Of a stretch of 34,486 nt of DNA, positions 7,811-13,956 are shown one piece after another; position 1 is the stretch's first letter, and each line of letters begins with the position of its first letter. The position numbers and the translations under genes are program-made. Source of the DNA: Streptomyces sp. Ru73 (GTDB taxonomy: Bacteria; Actinomycetota; Actinomycetes; Streptomycetales; Streptomycetaceae); NCBI RefSeq assembly GCF_002920575.1, contig NZ_PQSQ01000086.1, positions 1-34,486 on the forward strand. The letters run 5' to 3'. The notes under the pieces are model-generated. The model had not been told where the DNA came from, searched no databases, and saw nothing but the letters and a program-made list of their open reading frames with translations.

Positions 7811-7849
7811 TCGAACAATGCAACAACAAGTTGTTGTTTCATTGTTCGA
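7811..7849. promoter_or_regulatory. 39-bp near-perfect palindrome, likely operator of the tap-tpg operon
   Basis: The outer arms are TCGAACAATG and CATTGTTCGA, an exact inverted repeat. The inner arms AACAACAA and TTGTTGTT are also exact. Of the 19 base pairs flanking the central base, only one is mismatched (position 11 from each end). The element is strikingly AT-rich against its surroundings. It sits between the leftward operon (first codon at 7793) and the rightward phytase gene, much closer to the operon. A further partial copy of the inner arm (ACAAGCTGT) follows at about 7852-7860. There is no T-run as in a terminator, and the composition does not resemble Streptomyces telomere palindromes. 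Confidence 0.75.
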
Positions 7850-8148
7850 CGACAAGCTGTTGAGGGCCGGCCGTGCGGGGTGCAGCGTGGCGGACGAGTC
7901 AGCGGATGGGCGCAACGCCGTCGCGGCGTACGGCGCCGTAGCGCGGCCGGATTCCGGCCGGAAGGTGTCCCTGGTGTTCTCGTCCCGGTTAGGCGGCGAA
8001 TTCCTTCTCATGGACTACCGCGTCATCGGTTCACCGTGTGATCACGCTCCGGCCGGGCCGTGGCCCATGCTGCGTTCACGTCAAGGACACCCCCAAGTCC
8101 GAGACTCGCCGCGGAATTTGTCCACCCCCCACGCCGAGGAGCGTTCGC
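7850..8148. other. Intergenic region upstream of phytase
   Basis: No gene is recognised here. The tract is likely the phytase promoter region. It contains the GTTCACC-like repeats listed separately and the GAGGAG ribosome site at 8136-8141. Confidence 0.5.
8029..8091 (+). promoter_or_regulatory. PHO-box-like direct repeats upstream of phytase
   Basis: GTTCACC, the core of the Streptomyces PhoP-binding direct repeat unit, occurs exactly at 8029-8035. GTTCACG at 8074-8080 is followed after 4 bp by GGACACC at 8085-8091, which gives the 11-bp period of a PHO box. The sites lie 58-120 bp upstream of a secreted phytase, a phosphate-scavenging enzyme, so PhoP control under phosphate limitation is a sensible inference. 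The match is partial (second unit 5 of 7). Confidence 0.45.
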
Positions 8149-9468
8149 ATGTACAGACGACTGAGCACCCGCCGGTCCGTCAGGCCGATCACCTTGTTAG
8201 TCGGGGTGGTCCTCACCACCCTCACGGCGGCCGTACCCGCCGAGGCCGGCAGCCGGAGTACCGGCGCCCTGCCCGCGGTGAGCCCGCGGGCCGAGACGCC
8301 CGCGCTGTACGACGACGAGGCGGGCGGAGACGCCGACGCGGACGACCCGGCGATCTGGCGGAACGCCGCCGACCCCGGCCGCAGCCTGGTGATCGCCACG
8401 GCCAAGCAGGGCGGGCTCCGGGTCTACGACCTCGAAGCCCGGCCCGTGCAATCCCTGCCGGCACCGCCCGCGCCGAGGCCCGACGACGCCCCGGGCCGCT
8501 TCAACAACGTGGACCTCGTGCCCGGCCTGCGCCTGTCGTCCGGCCGGGCCGACCTGGCGGTGGCCAGCGACCGCGGCCGCGACACACTGCGGATCTACCG
8601 CATCGACCGCGACCGGCAAGGCGGCCCGCTCACCGACGTCACCGCCCCCGACGTGCCGCACGTGTTCTCCGCCGACCAGGACGAGATCAACGAGCAGCAG
8701 ACCGCTTACGGCCTCACCACCTGGACCGACACAGCCACCGGGCGGTCCTACGCGCTGGTCAGCCGACGCAACCGCACCACGCTCGCCCTGCTCGAACTGA
8801 CCGCGGCGCCCGGCGGCAAGGTCGGGTACCACAAGGTGCGCACCCTGGACCTGCCGTCCACCTTCCGGCTCCCCAACGGCAGTTCATGGACGCCCTGTGC
8901 CGAGCCCGGCGAGCTGCCCCAGGTCGAGGGCATGGCGGTCGACCCGGCCACCGGCACCCTCTATGCCGGCCAGGAGGACGTCGGGACCTGGCGGATGCGG
9001 GCCGATCTCACCGGCTCGCCCCACCTCGTCGACAAGGTGCGCGAGTACGGCATCCCCGGTGAGTACGACAAGGGGACCGAGGAGTGCGTCCTGGGCGCCG
9101 ACCCCGGTTACGGCGGCACCCGGCTCACGGCCGACGTCGAGGGGCTGACGCTGCTCACCCAGGACGACGGTGACGGCTACCTGCTCGCTTCCAGCCAGGG
9201 CGACAACACCTTCGCCGCCTACGACCGCGAGCTGAGCGACGACAACGAGTACGAGGGCGGATTCCGCGTCACCGCCGCCTCGGCGAGCCTCGACGGCTCC
9301 GAGGAGTGCGACGGCGCCGCCGTACTCAACGCCCCTCTGGGCAAGAGGTACCCGCACGGCCTGCTCGTCGTCCAGGACGGCCACGACGCGCCGGCGGATG
9401 CCGACCGCAAGGCCACCGATTTCAAGTTCGTGGATCTCGCCGACGTCATGACAGCGCTCGACGACTGA
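8149..9468 (+). CDS. Secreted beta-propeller 3-phytase
   Basis: The 439-aa product is a beta-propeller phytase, which releases phosphate from phytate outside the cell in a calcium-dependent reaction. Residues 1-34 form a signal peptide (RRLSTRRSVR, then a hydrophobic LLVGVVLTTLTAAV core, then PAEAG). The mature protein carries DADADDPAIW, RFNNVDL, ASDRGRDTLRIYRID, a QVEGMAVD and an ADVEGLTLL repeat, and SSQGDNTFAAYDR, the landmark blade motifs of the family. The ATG at 8149 has GAGGAG at 8 nt; upstream in-frame starts would place non-signal residues first. Codon 17, inside the signal peptide, is TTA (8197-8199), the rare leucine codon read by the bldA tRNA; no other in-frame TTA was found in the intact genes here. 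PHO-box-like repeats precede it and a hairpin follows. Confidence 0.92.
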   Translation: MYRRLSTRRSVRPITLLVGVVLTTLTAAVPAEAGSRSTGALPAVSPRAETPALYDDEAGGDADADDPAIWRNAADPGRSLVIATAKQGGLRVYDLEARPVQSLPAPPAPRPDDAPGRFNNVDLVPGLRLSSGRADLAVASDRGRDTLRIYRIDRDRQGGPLTDVTAPDVPHVFSADQDEINEQQTAYGLTTWTDTATGRSYALVSRRNRTTLALLELTAAPGGKVGYHKVRTLDLPSTFRLPNGSSWTPCAEPGELPQVEGMAVDPATGTLYAGQEDVGTWRMRADLTGSPHLVDKVREYGIPGEYDKGTEECVLGADPGYGGTRLTADVEGLTLLTQDDGDGYLLASSQGDNTFAAYDRELSDDNEYEGGFRVTAASASLDGSEECDGAAVLNAPLGKRYPHGLLVVQDGHDAPADADRKATDFKFVDLADVMTALDD

Positions 9469-9488
9469 CGCACGGACCCACGCACCAC

Positions 9489-9521
9489 GCCGGGCGGGGA
9501 GGCAGGCCCGCCCCGCCCGGC
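9489..9521 (+). terminator. Hairpin downstream of phytase
   Basis: An 11-bp perfect stem (GCCGGGCGGGG at 9489-9499 pairing with CCCCGCCCGGC at 9511-9521) encloses an 11-nt loop, 20 bp after the phytase stop. It lacks a T-run, as is usual for high-GC actinobacterial terminators. Confidence 0.65.
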
Positions 9522-10739
9522 CGAGGCGGGACACTCTGGGCTCCGGCCGCACGCAAGCACCCCGGCGGCCCGTCTGCGCGCAACTGCGTTCACACTCGCC
9601 CTGGGCTGAGCGGCAGGACAAGGGAGCCCCTCCCCCGGCCCCCGTGCCTGCCCCATTCGGCGCGCTCCGGTGGAGAGCGCCTGCGGTATGCGCGAAGGCA
9701 GCCGGCCCGACGGCCTTCGCCCGGGAAGTGGAAGGGGGGGCAGCGCGTGCGCGGCAGGGTCATGCGGGCGTGGAGCAGGGTGGCGCGGGTGAGTTCGGTG
9801 CCTGTGCTGTGTTCCTCGTTGAACAGAGTGGTCAGGCCCGTGGGCGCATTCCAGTGCTCGTGCAGGTCGACGGCGGCGCCGAGGTTGTTCAGGAGCTGAT
9901 CGACAATGGCCGCGGCCTCGCCGGCCCGGTCGCCCCAGCCGTCGCCCCACCACAGGTGCTCGGTCGGCGTGCACGGCGCGGGGTGGACATGGCCATCGCT
10001 GCCGGCCTGCCGCTGCCGCCCGGTTCCGCCTCGCCTGCCCAGTGGGTCGACGGTGAGCGGGGCACCCGCGAGCGGTGGCGCTCGCTGGTCACCGCGCGGC
10101 ACGCACACCTCCGCACTCTGCAGTAGCACTGCTCGTCACATGAGCCTCATCTGCCACAGCAAGCGCAAATTGCAACAGCTACGCGCAGCGCCGAAAAGGC
10201 CGTTGCGCCGCGACGAGTATCGAGCACGACGAGGGCGGCGTCGGCACTATGGTCTTCGACGCCGGAGCGTGGGCAACAGCTCGCACACCGCAGTCGCCCA
10301 GGTCAGCCGACGACTCCTGCACGAGCTTCCCGGCAAAAAGTTTGTCAATTAGCCGCACGAATACAGGCGTTCAGAGTTGGCGGTTCATCTGGAATCCGAC
10401 CCTCCTGTGTGACATTGGCGACTCCCCTGGAGGGAACTGGTACTCCGTTCCGCACGCATCGGCGGGGGTTGCTGCAGCTAAGAGTGCCATCCCTGCCCGT
10501 AGTTGAGGATCCGTGCATAAGGCAGACACCCGAAGGGGTACGCAGTGCCGCACCCCCTGTGCTGCGAGGCGGAGTTGGTGACACCACGGATAACGCAGCG
10601 TGGGGGTACTCTGCTCTGCAATCAGTCACCCCTGGGGCTCGCGAACACTCGTGCCTCCCCGGGAGCCCACGAAGGTTGTGGGCCCACCCACCGGCCTGCG
10701 AAATCCGCAGGTCGCACGGAGAGGGGGTGATGGATCCCG
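9522..10739. other. Poorly coding tract with possible gene remnants
   Basis: No intact gene is supported. On the minus strand 9737-9922 reads like real protein (a VDQLLNNLGAAVDLHEHWN stretch, then TTLFNEEHSTGTELTRATLLHARMTLP) but lacks a credible start and its flanks are low-complexity. On the plus strand, the 46 residues ending at 10126 (PAQWVDGERGTRERW, then SLVTARHAHL) also look gene-like without a supported beginning. Both could be debris of lost genes; neither is assigned to a family. From 10140 to 10739 base composition is less GC-rich than the neighbours and no frame shows motifs. Confidence 0.35.
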
Positions 10740-10880
10740 ATGGCCGAGCAAGTAGACGAGCCGGAGGGGCACTGCCGCTGCTGCAGCAAGCGGGTGCCGC
10801 CGCACAGAAAGGCGGTCCGCTGGCTGGGGCCGGTGCTCTACGTGATCTACAAGATCGCGTGGGACCACTGGTCGCTGTAA
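10740..10880 (+). CDS. 46-aa small Cys-rich protein
   Basis: A short gene encodes MAEQVDEPEG, then HCRCCSKRVPPHRK, then a hydrophobic/aromatic tail (WLGPVLYVIYKIAWDHWSL). The three clustered cysteines plus nearby histidines suggest a metal-binding knuckle. The C-terminal ~20 residues could be an amphipathic or membrane-contacting helix. The ATG at 10740 is the first start after an in-frame TGA at 10728; GGAGAGGGGG lies upstream at a slightly long spacing. A perfect terminator hairpin begins 9 bp after the TAA, which supports a real transcription unit. The family is not recognised. Confidence 0.6.
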   Translation: MAEQVDEPEGHCRCCSKRVPPHRKAVRWLGPVLYVIYKIAWDHWSL

Positions 10881-10888
10881 CGCGAAGA

Positions 10889-10910
10889 GCCCCGACCTAA
10901 CGGTCGGGGC
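10889..10910 (+). terminator. Perfect 9-bp terminator hairpin
   Basis: GCCCCGACC at 10889-10897 pairs with GGTCGGGGC at 10902-10910 across the 4-nt loop TAAC. It directly follows the 46-aa gene and is the best-formed short terminator in the window. Confidence 0.8.
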
Positions 10911-11411
10911 CGCGCTGCAGACGGAAGTGCTGAGGGAGGGCCTCACCAGGACGCTTGGCCGGCTTCGGGTGGGGCCTTCCGCATTTCCCGAATGCGGTTA
11001 CCGCCGCGTACGCAAGGCGAAAGCCGTCATTGTGGCGACGATCACACTCGGTTCCGGCGATGCCCCCATCTTGCCTTGCGGTGCTGTAGTTGTGCACCGT
11101 CTGGCCACATGTTGATCTGCCCCCTTCGGCCCGGCTTATGCGGCAACACCCCAGGTTGACCGCCCTTTGATCTCCCCAGGGTGACACACTTCACAACCCC
11201 AAAGGGTGACCGGAAGCACACCCGCGCGGCCGAATTTGGGGGGATTTGCTGGTGAAGACTGCGTGCAAACGGACAGAACCGACCGCACGCAGAGGCGCGC
11301 GGGCACTGTACCCGCTCCCACTGACAATCGCCGTTCACCGCCCACGGCGCTCCGGCCGGTGCGAACCGATCTTCTCAGCACGTCGGTCTCTCACGGCCGG
11401 CATGCGGCTGA
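10911..11411. other. Intergenic region, no gene seen
   Basis: No frame looks coding. A 7-bp hairpin (CCGCATT/AATGCGG, 5-nt loop) lies at 10979-10997. Two copies of GGGTGAC (11179-11185 and 11204-11210) flank an AT-richer stretch. Both could be regulatory but neither is recognised. The region may be the former promoter area of the broken Fic gene. Confidence 0.4.
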
Positions 11412-11755
11412 CTGCTCCAACAGTACGAGGCGGCACTGCCCGAGCAGACCATGGTCTCCGACTTCTCTGCCTTGGTGGCCGCCGTAGCCCGTCACCGCGT
11501 CGACCCGCCCCGCCTCGGCGGGCATTCCGATCCGGCCTGGCGCGCGGCCGCTCTCTACCAAACCCTCCTGCTGCTCAAGCCCCTGCCGGCGTACAACGTC
11601 CGCTACGCCTGCGCGATCACCTGGCCTACATGCACGCCTCCGGCCAAGGCATCGATCCGCCCTACGGCGAGCCCGTCACCCTTGCCCAGGTGCTGCTCGC
11701 CGGAGCCTGCGATGTCTTCACCGCGGCCGACCGGCTCCGGGCCTGGCCGCCCTGA
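11412..11755 (+). pseudogene. Fic/Doc-type toxin, frameshifted and N-truncated
   Basis: The first frame, open after the TGA at 11409-11411, reads LLQQYEAALPEQTMVSDF, then SALVAAVARHRVDPPRLG, then WRAAALYQTLLLLKPLPAYN and RYACA. The match then jumps frame near 11612-11625 and continues AYMHASGQGIDPPYGEPVTL, then AQVLLAGACDVFTAADRLRAW to the stop at 11755. Joined, this is the compact Fic-like toxin component found in Streptomyces toxin-antitoxin pairs, which modifies target proteins by nucleotidyl transfer. The N-terminal start is lost and the frame is shifted, so no functional product is expected. No antitoxin is visible upstream. The last 38 bp overlap the convergent gene on its right. The family name is from remembered similarity. 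Confidence 0.6.
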
Positions 11756-12443
11756 CACCTGCGGCCGCCTCCAGCAGGGACCAGCCATCGAACTCCGCCG
11801 TCCGCCGTTCTCCGGGCTGCCAGCCACGGGCCGCGGCCGCCTCCAGCAGCGCGCGGACCGCGCCGGGTTCGTGCAAGTTCAGCGAGGGGCCCTTCACGTA
11901 TCCCACGTCTCCGGAGCCCAGCGGGGCCCCGCCCGGGACATACCGGCCCGGGCCCTCGATGAAGACGATGCGCAGCGCGCCACCGGTCTTCTTCGGCTGC
12001 GGGTACAGCGTAAGGATCTGGCGGCACCCCGCGGGCCCGCCAATGCCCGGCACGACATGGCGGTGGCGGACGGTCCAGAGGTACGCATATCCCGCGGCGA
12101 TCAAACGGCGGGGCTTCTTCGGCTTGCGGGGCACGAGAACGACAGTACTGGCTGCCCGCCGGCCCCGGACCAGAGCCAAGGGGTCAGCGTGGCCCCAGCC
12201 ACCCCAGCTGCACACCCGCGGGTGATGCGGCAGTTGTTCAAGCTCCTCGCGCGGCACAGCGCACGCGGCGGCCGCTGCCGCGTGCTCGGCCACACCGCTC
12301 CAGGCGTCCACGTCGGTACGGGCCGTGTCAGCCGTCGAGAACGACCAGGCCGAGGCCGAACGCAGCCTGCTGACGGCCGCTGCCACGTCGTTGTCCGCGG
12401 TGGCGATCCGGTCGCCGTCGTCGCTGGCGCGGTTCTCGGTCAC
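11718..12443 (-). CDS. Hypothetical protein, possible composite
   Basis: The 241-aa product is not assigned to a named family. The C-terminal half (about residues 110-235) resembles a recurring Streptomyces hypothetical: a YAYLWTVRHRH strand region, then ILTLYPQPKKTGGALRIVFIE, then LNLHEPGAVRALLEAAAARGW and DGWSLLEAA. The N-terminal half (AVPREELEQLPHHPRVCSWGGW and flanks) looks like different material. The GTG start at 12443 is the first available after an in-frame stop 33 nt upstream, but the intervening residues (LKRKSNGTYA) also read as protein. The gene may therefore be N-truncated or frameshifted. It converges with, and overlaps, the broken Fic gene. Confidence 0.5.
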   Translation of the reverse strand: MTENRASDDGDRIATADNDVAAAVSRLRSASAWSFSTADTARTDVDAWSGVAEHAAAAAACAVPREELEQLPHHPRVCSWGGWGHADPLALVRGRRAASTVVLVPRKPKKPRRLIAAGYAYLWTVRHRHVVPGIGGPAGCRQILTLYPQPKKTGGALRIVFIEGPGRYVPGGAPLGSGDVGYVKGPSLNLHEPGAVRALLEAAAARGWQPGERRTAEFDGWSLLEAAAGVRAARPGAGRPR

Positions 12444-12650
12444 CGCGTAGGTGCCGTTGCTCTTCCTCTTCAGTGGTCAGGGGAACGCGCTGCCCAAAGG
12501 CTCCGTCTCCCGGCAAGAACCTTCAGGAATCGTCGCAGGTCAGCGCGGTCTACTCCGTTGGCGGGCTTCGCCATTGAGGCACTCGCCCCACATCCGGCAC
12601 AGCAGACGTCACGTCTTCACTGCGACGAGCCGTGCTGACAGGGTGAAGCC

Positions 12651-12902
12651 ATGAATGCAGGCATGAAGCAGGGACAGTGCCCGGACTGCGGATCGGCCGA
12701 GGTCTTCCCCATCGAGGTCAATCGACACCAAGGCGGCTCGATCTTCGTCAGACTCAGGGACACCTACTCCCTCAAGCGCATCGAGCTCATCACGCTCGCC
12801 TGCGGTGACTGCGGGCTCATACGCCAGTACGCAGCCGAGGACACGAAGACCCGCAACCACTTGCGGCGGGCCTTCATCCGCCCGCCAGAAGGGCCCCGAT
12901 AA
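12651..12902 (+). CDS. Small zinc-ribbon protein
   Basis: The 83-aa protein has two CxxC knuckles, Cys10/Cys13 (CPDCGS) and Cys51/Cys54 (CGDCGL), the layout of a four-cysteine zinc ribbon. About 37 residues with strand-rich sequence separate them (EVFPIEVNRHQGGSIFVRL). The C-terminus is basic. Such stand-alone ribbons occur widely in Streptomyces with unknown roles, often as nucleic-acid or protein adaptors. The ATG at 12651 follows an AGGGTGAAG site; a second ATG at 12663 is also possible. No partner is evident nearby. Confidence 0.75.
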   Translation: MNAGMKQGQCPDCGSAEVFPIEVNRHQGGSIFVRLRDTYSLKRIELITLACGDCGLIRQYAAEDTKTRNHLRRAFIRPPEGPR

Positions 12903-13206
12903 CCCGTTTCACCGTCCCATTGGCCCGAGCCGCGTTTCCCGGGGGGGGCGGCGAGGCTGCGACCGTCGGCGTGTGTCTGGCACTGGGCCGGATCACCAGC
13001 TTGTCCTCATCGACCGGGTGCTGGTCATTCTGGTCTCCTGCAGCTGCGGCTCATCCCGTTGGGGCAGCTTGGGCGGGATCCCACCCGGCGAGCTCCATCA
13101 AGGCCCGGCCTGGCCCAGCAGTACGAGCCCCAACAGGTCGACGAGGGCGAGCGTCATCAGGGCCGTGTCCCGGCGCGGGTGGGCGGCAGCAGCGTGCGGG
13201 CCGGGG
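12903..13206. other. Intergenic region, nothing recognised
   Basis: About 300 bp lie between a rightward and a leftward gene. Open frames here are short and lack motifs, and no repeats or strong hairpins stand out. Confidence 0.4.
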
Positions 13207-13752
13207 TCATTCCCAACCGCTGACCGGGTCCAGCTCCTCGCCGTCGTCTTCGTCGTCCTCGTCGAAGGGGTTGGCGAAGATCGACGGCAGCGTTTCTCCG
13301 ACTGGGTTGCCGACCTCGTCCTCAGTGAGGAGGATCCGGCGGAGCATGTTCAGCGGGTACAGGTAGCTTTCCGGGTCGTCGGGGGCGCCGACGCAGGGGT
13401 GATCGAGCGCGGAGGTCTCCCCGGCCGCGTTGAAGAACGGCTCAAGCTCCCCGCTGACGATGTCGGGGATGTACTTCCACACCATCTTTCGGTGGCGGCA
13501 GAACACCTCCCCCACGTACCAGATCGCGCCCTGAATGAAGGGCGTCATGCGCTGGTCGGTGAGCTCCTCCATGCTGTTCGCGGTTTCCCGGATCAGGTCG
13601 TCCAGAATCCGCAGGGAGGCCGGGGTGAAGTCCAGCACGCCGGCGAAGGTGGTCTGTTCGGCCCACCTTTCGTGGGCGTCCCGGCGCTCGCCCATCCACC
13701 TGAGCAGGTCGGGGTGCCGGGTCGGGTCGTAGGTCTCGTCAGGTCCAGTCAT
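13207..13752 (-). CDS. Conserved hypothetical acidic protein
   Basis: The 181-aa product is rich in acidic and aromatic residues. It has RHPDLLRWMGERRDAHERW near the start, a helical middle (LRILDDLIRETANSMEELTD), then GAIWYVGEVFCRHRKMVWKY, and a C-terminus with a run of Asp/Glu (FDEDDEDDGEELD). No signal peptide or membrane segment is seen. The YVGEVF-WKY pattern resembles small Streptomyces proteins described only as hypothetical. The ATG at 13752 is preferred; a GTG at 13788 would add 12 residues without a better ribosome site. It diverges from the surface-protein gene across about 200 bp. No function is assigned. Confidence 0.7.
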   Translation of the reverse strand: MTGPDETYDPTRHPDLLRWMGERRDAHERWAEQTTFAGVLDFTPASLRILDDLIRETANSMEELTDQRMTPFIQGAIWYVGEVFCRHRKMVWKYIPDIVSGELEPFFNAAGETSALDHPCVGAPDDPESYLYPLNMLRRILLTEDEVGNPVGETLPSIFANPFDEDDEDDGEELDPVSGWE

Positions 13753-13956
13753 ACCGCCGACGGTAGTAGATTCCGCTGACGCCGCCACTGCAGTGCTGAC
13801 ACGTCACGCCCGCCCCGCTCAACAAACCTCTGCACGCGAGGCGTTGGCAGCCTCTATTGTGTTGGCCGGCGGCCGGCGAGGAGCTGAAACGGGGGCCCAA
13901 CCCGCCGCCGCCACCGCGCCATCTGAGTCCCGTGGCCCCCACGACCAGGGACACGC

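Noticed and set aside
7811..7849. Palindrome as a telomere or replication end
   Set aside because: Streptomyces telomere palindromes are GC-rich, multiple and terminal; this one is single, AT-rich and internal.
7811..7849. Palindrome as a terminator
   Set aside because: It lies upstream of, not downstream of, both flanking genes and has no hairpin tail of T residues.
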